Assembly: GCA_963719525.1 (NCBI GenBank)
Contig: CAVRCG010000004.1
Span: 3,732,524 to 3,796,523, forward strand
Length of the DNA stretch: 64,000 nucleotides
From: Bernardetia sp963719525
GTDB lineage: Bacteria > Bacteroidota > Bacteroidia > Cytophagales > Bernardetiaceae
Reading direction: 5' to 3'
The position numbers and the translations under genes were made by a program. Below are positions 7,820-17,281 of this stretch, in pieces; position 1 is the first letter of the stretch, and every line of letters starts with the position of its first letter. The notes below the pieces were generated by a model. The model ran no database searches, was not told the origin of the DNA, and saw only the letters and a program-made list of their open reading frames with translations.

Positions 7820-9466
7820 ATGGCTAAGATAGTAGTATTTGATACAATAGCTCGTGAAAAACTTAAAAAAGGCGTTGATGCTTTAGCAAACGCAGTAAAA
7901 ACTACGCTAGGACCAAAAGGTCGTAATGTAGTAATAGACAAAAAATTTGGAGCTCCTTCAGTTACTAAAGATGGTGTAACAGTCGCAAAAGAAATTGATT
8001 TGAAAGACCCAATTGAAAACATGGGTGCACAACTTGTAAAAGAAGTAGCTTCAAAAACGGCTGATATGGCTGGAGACGGAACTACAACTGCAACCGTTTT
8101 GGCTCAAGCTATCTTTAATGCAGGTATCAAAAATGTTGCTGCTGGTGCAAATCCAATGGATTTGAAACGTGGTATGGACAAAGCTGTAATTAAAGTAGTT
8201 GAGAATTTGAAATCTCAATCTCGTCCGATTAAAGCGTCTTCTGAAATTGCTCAAGTAGGTTCAATCTCTGCAAACAATGACATGGAAATCGGTAAAATGA
8301 TTGCTGATGCAATGGACAAAGTAGGAAAAGATGGTGTAATTACGGTAGAAGAAGCTCGTGGAACAGAAACAGAAGTAAAAACTGTTGAAGGAATGCAGTT
8401 TGACCGTGGTTATTTATCTCCATATTTTGTTACAAATACAGAAACAATGGAAGTTGAATTAGAAGATGCTTATATTCTAATTTATGACAAAAAAATCTCT
8501 TCTATGAAAGAGCTTTTACCTATTTTGGAACAAGTGGCTCAAAGTGGAAAACCATTAGTTATTATTTCAGAAGATGTTGATGGCGAGGCACTTGCAACAC
8601 TTGTAGTAAACAAAATTCGTGGTGCATTGCGTATTGCTGCTGTCAAAGCTCCTGGATTTGGTGATCGTCGTAAAGCAATGTTAGAAGATATTGCAACGCT
8701 TACAGGTGGTACACTTATTAGCGAAGAACGTGGTTACAAATTAGAAAGTGCAGAAGTTGCTTACTTAGGACACGCTGAAAAAATCGTTATCGATAAAGAC
8801 AACACTACTATCATCAATGGTGCTGGAAAAAGCGATGATATCAAGCGTAGAATCAACGAAATCAAATCTCAAATTGAGAAAACAACTTCTGATTATGACC
8901 GTGAAAAATTGCAAGAACGTTTGGCTAAATTAGCTGGTGGTGTTGCTATTCTTTATATCGGTGCAGCTACAGAAGTAGAAATGAAGGAGAAAAAAGACAG
9001 AGTAGATGACGCTTTACACGCAACTCGTGCAGCCGTACAAGAAGGCGTAGTACCAGGTGGTGGTGTTGCATTTATTCGTGCTTTTGATGCTTTGAAAGAC
9101 TTAGTTGTTGGTAAAAATGGTATTGAAAACCAAGACCAAGAAACAGGCGTAAATATTATTCGTCAAGCTCTTGAAGCTCCTCTTCGTACTATCGTTTCGA
9201 ATGCTGGTCTTGAGGCTTCTGTAATTGTACAGAAAGTAAGAGAAGGAAAAGCTGATTACGGCTACAATGCTCGTGAGGATAAGTATGAAAACTTAGTAGC
9301 TGCTGGTGTTCTTGATCCAACAAAAGTTTCTCGTTTGGCTCTTGAAAATGCTGCTTCTATCGCTTCTCTTCTTCTTACAACTGAATGCGTAATTGCAGAT
9401 GATCCAGAAGAAAAAGAATCTATGTCTGCTCCATCGGGTATGGGTGGAATGGGTGGAATGATGTAA
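7820..9466 (+). CDS. groL: Chaperonin GroEL
   Basis: 60-kDa chaperonin subunit, 548 aa, full length. Visible marks are TLGPKGRNV (ATP site region), GDGTTTATVLAQ (nucleotide binding), the APGFGDRRK block of the apical domain, EGVVPGGGVA and the C-terminal GGMGGMM tail. It works with the upstream groES product in ATP-driven folding in the cytoplasm. The sequence is intact and well conserved. A terminator follows at about 9,631-9,675. Confidence 0.99.
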   Translation: MAKIVVFDTIAREKLKKGVDALANAVKTTLGPKGRNVVIDKKFGAPSVTKDGVTVAKEIDLKDPIENMGAQLVKEVASKTADMAGDGTTTATVLAQAIFNAGIKNVAAGANPMDLKRGMDKAVIKVVENLKSQSRPIKASSEIAQVGSISANNDMEIGKMIADAMDKVGKDGVITVEEARGTETEVKTVEGMQFDRGYLSPYFVTNTETMEVELEDAYILIYDKKISSMKELLPILEQVAQSGKPLVIISEDVDGEALATLVVNKIRGALRIAAVKAPGFGDRRKAMLEDIATLTGGTLISEERGYKLESAEVAYLGHAEKIVIDKDNTTIINGAGKSDDIKRRINEIKSQIEKTTSDYDREKLQERLAKLAGGVAILYIGAATEVEMKEKKDRVDDALHATRAAVQEGVVPGGGVAFIRAFDALKDLVVGKNGIENQDQETGVNIIRQALEAPLRTIVSNAGLEASVIVQKVREGKADYGYNAREDKYENLVAAGVLDPTKVSRLALENAASIASLLLTTECVIADDPEEKESMSAPSGMGGMGGMM

Positions 9467-9630
9467 AAAGAATGGTGAGTTATAAATAGTAAATTGTGAG
9501 TGTAATAAAGTTTACAATAAACAAATTATTATTTATTTTCTATTACATAAAAATCATTCTCTTAGTTTTTTTAAAAACTTGCAGCGTATTTTTAGCATTC
9601 TTTTGAAATGTACGCTACATTATTAGTTTG

Positions 9631-9675
9631 AAAGTCATTTCTTTTGTCTTAATTGATAAAGGAAATGGCTTTTTT
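9631..9675 (+). terminator. Terminator downstream of groEL
   Basis: AAAGTCATTTC (9631-9641) pairs with GAAATGGCTTT (9662-9672, one G-T pair), followed by a T run. The rest of the 9,467-9,851 gap is AT-rich and holds no gene that I can support. Confidence 0.7.
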
Positions 9676-9739
9676 GTTTCTATGAAAGTAGAAAGGCAAA
9701 ACTATAATTAACTCTCTTTTTTATCGAAATTTTGTGTAT

Positions 9740-9810
9740 AAAAAAAACCCTTACTGAAAATCAGAAAGGGTTTGTAATATCGCTACTACTACGTGTGCGA
9801 ATTGTCTTTA
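9740..9810 (-). terminator. Conserved 3' element with terminator, copy 1
   Basis: Read on the minus strand, this starts with AAAGACAATTCGCACACGTA and a TAGTAG-rich stretch. It then forms a hairpin (AAACCCTTTCTGA with TCAGTAAGGGTTT) followed by a T run. It lies just after the stop of the 9852-11066 gene. The same ~70-nt block, not only the hairpin, recurs at 15,827-15,895 behind another secreted-protein gene. Confidence 0.8.
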
Positions 9811-9851
9811 AATGTTTTTAATTTGTTTTTGTAGTTTGAGAGAAAAACGAT

Positions 9852-11066
9852 TTATTCCTCGTCCCATTCTCTAAACATTTTGAACCATTTTTCCATTTTT
9901 GCAGCCTTATAAACAAAACTAATTGTTCCGTCTGCAATTTCTGCTTCATTGTTTCCATCACGGCTAGAATACATTTTTGCATTCATTTTATAGGTCTGAC
10001 CTTCTTTAAATTGGTCTTTGTTTTGGTACAAGGTGTACATGAAAGCATAATCAACTATATTTTCACGAGAAGAAATTAGTTGGTGTCCAAAATTGTAACA
10101 AAACTGGTCTATGTTTTTCTTAACACTAATCATTTTGTTCCATTTTGCATTTGAATTGCGAAGAGCTACACGGTCTCCTTTTTTGCCATTCATCTCATAA
10201 ACAATGTTTATCTGACAATCATCGCCACAAGAAGAGGCTACTTTTTCTTTGAAATAAGCAGCTAAGAAAAGGTCATCTCCCATATCTCTAGTTTTCAAGA
10301 AATGCTTAGGATCTTCTGTTGGCTTATCTCTTACACCACGCTGAAAATAGCCATAGCTATCTACAAAAACTACATCTCCTACGTGATTTTTATAGGCTTT
10401 ATATTCCATTAATTGACCTTTAATTTTCTCGTCTTGCTTTTCTTGTCCTGCACCCATCATTTGGTCAAATTTGGCAGCAGCCGTTTCAAGGTCATAGACT
10501 TCTAATTTGGCTGGGTCTTTTGCAAATACATCAGATATTTCTTCTGTTCCACGTACAAAAGGAGGAGCTAATTCATCACTTTGAGCAACTATAAAAACAC
10601 CCTCTTCTACTTCAATGAGCCAAATAGCTTCGTTTCCAGTAGTGTAATCAAATACACGTTTTCCTAATTTCTTAGTGTCTTTTTCGTGTAATTGGAAGGA
10701 TAGGTATTGTCCCTCTTTATTAATATAAACTTTAAGTTTGTTTACAAACTTATCGCCATCTCTACCTACAAAATCAAATTTGAGTGTTTTTTGTATTCTT
10801 GTTCCTCCCATTTGATTTTGATAAGGGACGCCATCTAATGCTGCATACGTTCCAGAAGTTCCAGAATCATCTTTAAAATCTTCTGCGTAAGGGTCGCCTT
10901 CTTTCATAGGCTTATTTTCTTGCTTTTCAGCAGCATTAGCAATTTTCTTTTCTAGTTTTGCTTTGAGTTTTTTGCCAAACTGTGCGTTGGCATCGTTGGC
11001 TACGCCTGTAACACAAAAGAGTGCAGTCGCTAGGGTAGCAGTTTTTACTAAATTAAGTAAATTCAT
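9852..11066 (-). CDS. Secreted protein of unknown function
   Basis: This encodes 404 aa with an N-terminal signal peptide (TATLATALFCVTGVANDANA, cleavage near residue 28). A Lys-rich segment follows (KKLKAKLEKKIANAAEKQ). The mature part is mixed charged/polar with one Cys pair region (SSCGDDCQ, about residue 285). I do not recognise a family. It is transcribed in the same direction as the secreted protein encoded at 11,209-12,514, 142 bp further upstream. Its 3' end shares a duplicated terminator element with the 15,907-16,922 gene, which ties it to the LytTR locus. Confidence 0.7.
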   Translation of the reverse strand: MNLLNLVKTATLATALFCVTGVANDANAQFGKKLKAKLEKKIANAAEKQENKPMKEGDPYAEDFKDDSGTSGTYAALDGVPYQNQMGGTRIQKTLKFDFVGRDGDKFVNKLKVYINKEGQYLSFQLHEKDTKKLGKRVFDYTTGNEAIWLIEVEEGVFIVAQSDELAPPFVRGTEEISDVFAKDPAKLEVYDLETAAAKFDQMMGAGQEKQDEKIKGQLMEYKAYKNHVGDVVFVDSYGYFQRGVRDKPTEDPKHFLKTRDMGDDLFLAAYFKEKVASSCGDDCQINIVYEMNGKKGDRVALRNSNAKWNKMISVKKNIDQFCYNFGHQLISSRENIVDYAFMYTLYQNKDQFKEGQTYKMNAKMYSSRDGNNEAEIADGTISFVYKAAKMEKWFKMFREWDEE

Positions 11067-11208
11067 AATAGTAGTATTAAAATTAAATGATTAAAATATG
11101 TAGTAGATTGTTAAAAGAGAATTGAGTTTTTTTATGGCTTTTTTTATTTATCAGATTAGTTTTTATGTATAAGGATTGATGTAATTAATTGAATTTCTAA
11201 TTACTATT

Positions 11209-12514
11209 TTACCAATCAAAACTTACCGAACCTGTGCTTTTTCTTGTAGAACCCGAAGAACCACTTTTTCCGTCGTAGAGTCTGTAATCTTGATGTTTTC
11301 CTCCGTTTCCACCGTCGTTATTGACAGTGTAAGTGAAAGTAGATACACTTGGGTCTTGAATGATAGTAATGTTTCCACCATCGCCACCGTCTCCACCACG
11401 AGTATCGTCCATTCCGAAACTTCCGTTTCCTCCGTGAGAATAGATATTTAATGTAGCTGTTTTCGCCATTTTTAGTCGGTGAAGGGTTTTTCCAGAGCCA
11501 TCACGAACCTCTACTTTATTGATAGTCTTTCCGTCTTTGGTTGTATAGGCTTTCACAAGTATCTTTCAAATTTTTTCCATTTTCGCCTCTATAACCAGGA
11601 GAAATTTGATTGCGAACCACACCACCTGTTTTTCCACTATATCCCAAATCTATCGGAGCAGTAAAAGGAATTGCCATGTCTGCTGTTGCTTTCAGAGAAG
11701 GAATATGTACAGATTGTACTGTAACAATAACTTTATCGTTGGCTATTTTGCTTGCATCTTTCGAAACGGTAACTTGTTCTTCTCCAAAATCAGCTCCTTT
11801 TACAGTTATTTTGAAGTCGTCCCAAGCTGTTTTTCCTCCCAAATTTTCTGTTTTGAGATAAGTTCCGTCTGCTAGTTTGGCTTCTATTCCGTAAGGTATT
11901 TTGGTAAAATGACCTAAAGGACTTGGTGTTTCTAGCCATTTTATGGCAATGCTTTTTACATTTTTCCCTTTCAAAGAATTGGCTAATTTTTCGGCTGCTG
12001 CTGCTTTTTCTTTATTGGCTGCTAACTCTTTTCTGTCGCCAGATTGTGCTGCAACTGTTTTTGTGATATAGCTTTCTATTTTATCGGTGTGTTTTTCGTG
12101 GTCTTTTTCTACACTTCCTTTTTCTGTTAGAATATACTTTATGGTTGCTTTGCTTCTGCTCCAAGTGATATAGTAGAAATTTCCATCTACGAATACAACT
12201 CTATATTTTTTGTCTTTAAAATAGGCTGGGTAAGAAGCCAAATCGGGTTCGTAAGGCTCTTCTATAACTCCTGCTCTATTAATAATTAGTTTTGAAATTG
12301 CATCTCCATTTTTTTCTAATTTAATAGGCCAAGGCTTTTTTACTTTCTCAAATTTTGAGTCTGTAGCCTTAAATACATTTAGTGAAGTAGCTGAAAAATC
12401 TTTTAATAATTCGTTTTGGCTTTGTTGAGCGAGTAGTTTGCTAGAGATAAAGAATAAAGTTATTCCAATAATGAAGATAATCTTTACAATACTAAGTTTA
12501 GAAGGATTCATCAT
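11209..12514 (-). pseudogene. Secreted Gly-rich protein, frameshifted
   Basis: One gene read in two frames. 12,514 to about 11,570 encodes a signal peptide (IIFIIGITLFFISSKLLAQ) and about 310 residues. 11,556-11,209 encodes a Gly/Asp-rich tail with GGDGGDGG and GGNGG runs. Removing one A from the AAA run near 11,568 joins ENGKNLK to VKAYTTKDGK. The N-terminal half contains YRVVFVDGNFYYI, which resembles RVVFLEGRIYII in the protein at 15,907-16,922. The gene lies behind a LytTR box pair and TAnnTTTG box (12,652-12,721). The shift may be a homopolymer sequencing error. Function unknown; surface or matrix role is a guess. Confidence 0.7.
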
Positions 12515-12651
12515 AATAAAGTTAAAGTAAGAGTTCGTAGTAGTTTATTTTGTTTTTCCGTTTGATTATGTTTCAAAAGTAAGGGTTTGCTTTGTTGACT
12601 ACACGTAGTTGTTAGATAGTCGTTTAGTTGTTTTGGCTAACTATCTTGATA

Positions 12652-12721
12652 CAAACTTAATGGACTTCTACTACTCTATTTTAAGGTTTGGATAAACGTA
12701 TGAGAAACATGTATAAACGTA
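12652..12721 (-). promoter_or_regulatory. LytTR-box promoter of the 11,209-12,514 gene
   Basis: Two copies of ATAAACGTA (12,692-12,700 and 12,713-12,721; TACGTTTAT on the minus strand) start 21 bp apart, two helical turns. TACGTTTAT fits the published LytTR consensus [TA][AC][CA]GTTN[AG][TG]. The minus-strand box TAAGTTTG (12,652-12,659) fits TAnnTTTG and lies 33 bp from the pair. A second box, TACTTTTG (12,573-12,580), lies closer to the gene. The geometry repeats at two other promoters in the locus. Confidence 0.65.
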
Positions 12722-12838
12722 GCTTCTTTCTGTAAGAAGTAAAATAAGTGAAGGAGGTACGTTGTTGAGGAGGAGGAGATTTTCGGTTGATTTTTCTACA
12801 AAAATGATATTTGTGTAGAGAAAACAGGATACTCGTGT

Positions 12839-12862
12839 AGGGACAATGCATGCATTGTCCCT
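12839..12862. repeat. 24-bp perfect palindrome, copy 1
   Basis: A perfect palindrome built from AGGGACAATGCA and its complement. An identical copy lies 72 bp away at 12,911-12,934, and the flanking CTAGAATGAA is also shared. It lies between the LytTR regulator stop and the promoter region of the next gene. Similar palindromes are known as dispersed repeats. Role unknown. Confidence 0.85.
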
Positions 12863-12910
12863 GCTAGAATGAAGATATTTGTTCTTCTGAATGAAAACCT
12901 TCTACCACTA

Positions 12911-12934
12911 AGGGACAATGCATGCATTGTCCCT
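12911..12934. repeat. 24-bp perfect palindrome, copy 2
   Basis: Identical to the palindrome at 12,839-12,862, again followed by CTAGAATGAA (CTACTAGAATGAA here, CTGCTAGAATGAA there). The two copies could form hairpins in RNA or DNA or base-pair with each other. Confidence 0.85.
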
Positions 12935-12995
12935 ACTAGAATGAAAATAGAAGAAAATTTTGTCCTACAAATGATTTGCTAAAGTCCTGATTACA

Positions 12996-13793
12996 CTACT
13001 TTTTTCTTAATTTTTCTAATAACAAATCTTTTCTACGGACAGCAACAGGCAAAGTACTGCCGTCTTTCATGTTGATTATACCTCCATCTCTTTTATCTAA
13101 AAAATCAAAAAAGTCAAGATTAATGAGATGAGAGCGATGAACTCTATAAAAAATGCTAGTTGGAAGTATTTGTTCAAACGTTTTTATAGGTTGAGAAATA
13201 GTGATACTTCTAGTTTTGGTAAGATAAAAAGTGGTATAGTTTCCACTAGATTCACAATGAATTATTTCATCTACCGAAACTAAATATATTTTTTCGGCAT
13301 CTGAAAGAACAATTTTTTGATTATTTTGTAGGTCTGAATTATTTTGTTCTACCTCGTTTAGATTCTGTTTGAGAACTTCTAATTTTTTGTTAGTGAAATT
13401 TTGAAGGATTTGTTTGTTTTCTATTTCTTTTACAGCTTTCAAAAGTGCTTCCCTCAATGTTTCTGGATCAATAGGTTTTAATAGATAATCTAAGGCACTA
13501 TATTTTATGGCACGTAGCGCATAGTGGTCGTGTGCTGTAATGAAGATAACATTACCTTCAAAAACTCCATTCTTACTTTTTTCACTTAACCTTTGCAGAA
13601 TATCAAAACCTTTTCCATCTGGAAGCTCTACATCTAAGATTAATAATTCAGGTTGTTGTGCATTTAAAGACAATAGAGTTTCTTCTACATTTGTAGCTGT
13701 TCCTATAACTTTGTATTCGTTTGATAATGTAGGAATTATTTGCATCAAAAACTTACGAATACTTGGGTTATCATCTACTATAAAAATATTCAT
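12996..13793 (-). CDS. LytTR-family response regulator, copy 1
   Basis: Cytoplasmic DNA-binding response regulator, 265 aa. The receiver domain (residues about 1-120) has the acidic pair DDN (7-9), the phospho-acceptor Asp in LILDVELPDG (about 54) and Lys in LLKPID (about 107). A linker with Asn/Gln-rich coiled region follows. The LytTR domain (about 165-263) includes CESSGNYTTFYL and FYRVHRSHLINL. The kinase gene lies upstream at a gap of about 20 bp, so they are cotranscribed. LytTR proteins bind paired 9-bp repeats, and such pairs occur at 12.7, 17.1 and 18.5 kb. The frame is intact although its kinase has a premature stop. Confidence 0.95.
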   Translation of the reverse strand: MNIFIVDDNPSIRKFLMQIIPTLSNEYKVIGTATNVEETLLSLNAQQPELLILDVELPDGKGFDILQRLSEKSKNGVFEGNVIFITAHDHYALRAIKYSALDYLLKPIDPETLREALLKAVKEIENKQILQNFTNKKLEVLKQNLNEVEQNNSDLQNNQKIVLSDAEKIYLVSVDEIIHCESSGNYTTFYLTKTRSITISQPIKTFEQILPTSIFYRVHRSHLINLDFFDFLDKRDGGIINMKDGSTLPVAVRRKDLLLEKLRKK

Positions 13794-13815
13794 TTTTTTT
13801 AATTAGGTGGGGACT

Positions 13816-15753
13816 TTAAATTTTAATTGTGAAAACAACTTCTGTCCCTAAAGAGTTTTGAATATCATCTTTATGGTCTATTATTTCATAATCAAAGGCA
13901 TCTTTCATTAGCTTTTTTCGGTCTTTAGTAATTTCTAAAGCTCTTGAAATATGTTGTTTTTTGCGCTCTTGGTTTCGTCCTGCTCCATTATCTTTGATAG
14001 AAATTTGTAATGTGTTTTGATTTATCTCAATAAAATATATTTCTAGTTTTTTTGCTTCTTTATTTGATTTTCTAAGTCCGTGTTCAATGGCATTTTCAAC
14101 AAAAGGTTGAAGAAGCATAGCAGGAATAAAAATATCTTCTATTTCCATATCTTCTGGATTTAACTCAATAGTATAATCAAAATTCAGACTTATTTTTTCC
14201 AAATCAAGATAGGTTTGAATGAATTTTATTTCCTCTTCTAAAGAAATTTTCTCTTTGTTAGAACCTTCTAAAACCTGCCTCATCAGATAAGAAAAACCAA
14301 TAATATATTTTCCTGCTGACTCGGTTTTCTTTTCATAAACAAGCATTTGAATAGCCGACAAAACATTAAAGAAAAAATGAGGATTTATTTGCGCTCTTCT
14401 CCAACGCAGTTTTGCTTGTTCTTTTTCGAAGGTATCAATTATGTTTTTCTGTCTAAAAAATATCCAAATAGAGATAAGAATAACAAAACCTAAAATAACA
14501 GATCCAAGAGTAAGGTAATAAGAGTTTTTGAGTTCTAAGTCTTTTATTGTGGCTTCTTGGTTGAGTTTTTCTATTTGTTGTTCTTTTTTCTCAGTTTCGT
14601 ATTTGGTTTGGAGTTCGTAGGTTTTATCTAGTGCTTCTTTAGTATCAATTTTTTTAGACAAGTTAATTGCTTTTTCTAAATAAAATTTTGCACTATCGGG
14701 TTGGTTGAGGTAAGAATATGTAGTGCTTAACAGATAGTAATTATTTTTATGGTATGTTGTGTGATGTTCTTCTTCTATTTCAGTATTCAGATAGGCAATT
14801 GATTTATGAATGTTTTGTTTTGCTTCCTGATATAATTCGTTTAATATCAATATTTTAGAATAATTGTACAAAACTTCAGATTTGTATCTAGAATCATTTA
14901 CTTGGTCTGACATACCTACAACCCTTTCTATGCTTTGAAGAGCTTTCTTTGCTTCTTTATTTTCATAGTAATAGCTAGATAGTTGAGTCAATGTACGGTT
15001 CAATCCCATACCAAAATTAATTTTTTCAGATAACTCAACTGCTTCTTTTGAGTAGTAAATAGCTGAATCAATTTCGTTATCATTAAAAAAATCTTCACTT
15101 AGATTGTAGCATACCTTTACTTGTTGTAGAGTATCTTTGGTCTTCTTTACTAGATAATATGCTTTTCTATTATAGAGTTTTGCTGTTTTGATGTCATTAG
15201 CAGTAGAATAAACATTGGCAAGACTGCTATAGGACTTTAAAAGTTCTGCTTCAGCGTTCAATTCTTCTGCTATCTTTGTAGATTGGATATAGAAAAAAGT
15301 AGCACTATCATAAGAACCTTTATAAAGGTAACTAGTAGCTAAATATCAATATACCTGAAGTATATTGAAAGAGTCTTTTGCTGGTTCAAGATAAGATAAA
15401 GCCTTATTTGACCAAAAAACTGTGCTATCATGCTTCTTGACAATATCAAGATACTTTAATGTTTGTATCATTGCAGCCTTGCCTTTCATCTTGCTACCAT
15501 CTGTTTTTTCTGACAGGTTCAAAATTTGATCTGCTGTTTTGCTTGCTTCTTTTGGAAAAGCATAATATTGAGCATCAAATACCTTCTCTAAAATTTCTAT
15601 TTTTTCTATTCCTTTTTTCTTGTTGGATAAATTTATCAAAGAATCAATTAGCATTTGTTTAGCGTTACTTGAAGAAGATTGCGCCTTCAAATCAAGTATA
15701 AAAACAAAAGAAATACATTGAATAAATAGAAATAGAGGTATACGAAAAAGCAT
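13816..15753 (-). pseudogene. TPR-containing LytS-type sensor histidine kinase, copy 1, with in-frame stop
   Basis: About 645 codons in one frame from ATG 15,753 (signal peptide ending DLKAQ) to 13,816, interrupted only by TGA at 15,346-15,348 (QVY-stop-YLATSYLY). The paralogue at 18.7-21.9 kb has CAA there (QVYQYLAISYYY). TPR-like helices fill the periplasmic part, then comes one TM segment (about 407-430, LGSVILGFVILISIWIFF). The H-box is INPHFFFNVLSAIQ (about 455) and the HATPase_c N-box is QPFVENAIEHG, with a later DNGAGR. A downstream ATG at 15,261 could restart a shorter protein lacking the signal peptide. CAA to TGA needs two changes, so a single read error is less likely. Confidence 0.85.
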
Positions 15754-15786
15754 AGAAGTAATAGTATATTTAGGGAGTTTTGAGGA

Positions 15787-15794
15787 CAAATATA
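15787..15794 (-). promoter_or_regulatory. Predicted -7 box (TATATTTG) of kinase copy 1
   Basis: TATATTTG on the minus strand fits TAnnTTTG exactly, about 34 bp upstream of the ATG at 15,753. A TTTTG lies further upstream but at a short spacing, so the -33 element is uncertain. Confidence 0.45.
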
Positions 15795-15826
15795 TACTTT
15801 TCTTTTCAAAATTCTATACCCATCAC

Positions 15827-15895
15827 AAAAAACCCTTACTGAAAATCAGAAAGGGTTTAGTATATCGCTACTACTACGTGTGCGAATTATCTTTA
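15827..15895 (-). terminator. Conserved 3' element with terminator, copy 2
   Basis: Near-identical to 9,740-9,810: the same AAACCCTT...AAGGGTTT hairpin with a T run on the minus strand, plus about 37 conserved bases containing CACACGTAGTAGTAGCGATA before it. It begins 11 bp after the stop of the 15,907-16,922 gene and separates that gene from the kinase gene. Confidence 0.8.
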
Positions 15896-15906
15896 ACTAT
15901 TTTTGA

Positions 15907-16922
15907 TTATTGTACTTCTATCGTTTTTCCACAGCCTTGTCCTTTTCCTACAATTAGACTTCCTCCACTTCTACAACCAGAACCCTTATCAACACCGTAA
16001 GAAACGTCGTTATCACATTGAAAAGTAGTAGAACTTCCTGCACTTAATGATTTTGTGCCTGATGAAGTAGAAAGACAAATACTATTTTTACCTACATTTT
16101 TTATTGTAACTACTTTTGTGCTTTCATCAACAGCAAAGTCTTTTTTCACTCTAGCAGCTACAGCTTGTCCTTCTTCAGAATTCCAATATTCATTGTTTGC
16201 TCCTTTGATTGCTTTCATAATCTCATTGTAAAGAGTATTTAGTTTTTTCTTCCCTGCTTTATGTTTAGCGATATGTTTTTGTTGTTCTGAATGTGCAGCG
16301 TCCAAATACTCTTGTAAGACTTTATCAGGGTCTAATGCAGCCATTTTTTTAGGAGTTTTTAATAGAGTCTTTACCATTTTGAATCCTTTAGGAGCTTCTC
16401 CGTATTCTGCCACAGCTTTGAGGTTATAATCGTCTTTATTTTTCCAACCTTTGATAATATAAATACGACCCTCTAAAAATACAACTCTTTTGTCTGCTAC
16501 TCTTTTACCAGAAAGGTAGCTATCTGAATAAAAACTTGGCCAAATCCAATCTCTTTCTGCATCTTTGGATTGCCTTCGTACCCTGTATTTACATAAGTAG
16601 CAGGAAAACCCAAATTACCAGCTAAATACATACCAGTATATTTTGATTTACTTTCTGTCCAATTCTCTTCAATCATCACTTCATAATGTTCATTTGGAAA
16701 ATTCTTATCAGATGCTAACTCTATTACAGCTATATGATAGTCAGAAAATCCACCCATATAGCTACCATCATCTTTCTTATGGGTTAAATAAACGGTGTAT
16801 TCTCCTTTCTGTATGTTTTTGAGTTCTTCGTTTTGACTTTTTACTTCTTTGATGTCTTTAGTTGTAAAAGAAAAAAGAAGTAAAGTAATAATTGTACAAA
16901 CTGATGCAAATAAATATTTCAT
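15907..16922 (-). pseudogene. Secreted protein with small Cys-bearing C-terminal domain, frameshifted
   Basis: Two frames form one protein of about 338 aa. Frame one starts at ATG 16,922 with a signal peptide (FASVCTIITLLLFSF). Restoring one A in the AAAG run near 16,563 continues it into DWIWPSFYSDSYLSGKR and then into the frame ending at 15,907. The middle region (VVFLEGRIYIIKGWKN) resembles part of the 11,209-12,514 protein. The last ~70 residues (TIKNVGKNS ... LSAGSSTTFQC ... CGKTIEV) align without gaps over about 30 residues with the small secreted protein at 18,063-18,386. It sits behind a LytTR box pair. Family not recognised. The shift could be a read error. Confidence 0.7.
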
Positions 16923-17048
16923 TTTTATAGTAATTAATGAGTAATAAAATTTTAAATTAATTAAATGTGATTGCTAATTTGATTTGTCCTACTGAAAAGA
17001 GTAGTTCAATTTTTGTGGCTACACGTAGTTTTGTGTTTGATTATGTTT

Positions 17049-17119
17049 CAAGAGTAGAGGTTTGCAATGGAAGTACCATGTTAGAGTTTATGAATGGTAG
17101 GTTTCATTCCACGAATGGT
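17049..17119 (-). promoter_or_regulatory. LytTR-box promoter of the 15,907-16,922 gene
   Basis: ATGAATGGT (17,090-17,098) and ACGAATGGT (17,111-17,119) start 21 bp apart. On the minus strand these read ACCATTCAT and ACCATTCGT, one base off the LytTR consensus (ATT for GTT). The box CAAGAGTA (17,049-17,056; TACTCTTG on the minus strand, one mismatch to TAnnTTTG) lies 34 bp away. The region is divergent with the lipoprotein gene starting at 17,282. Confidence 0.6.
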
Positions 17120-17281
17120 AGATTTTGGTTTACTTAGTATTGTATAAACCAACAATCAGTAGGGATTTTATATTTTGTTTTCATCAAAAAAGAGTATATT
17201 TATAAAAGCTACTACTCTGTAAATCTAATTTGATGTGTGAATATTATTTATTCTTTTTATGTCTATTTATCGCTATCAATT

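Noticed and set aside
12839..12934. Attachment or resolvase site formed by the twin palindromes
   Set aside because: No integrase or recombinase gene is nearby and the copies have no core asymmetry; left as a repeat.
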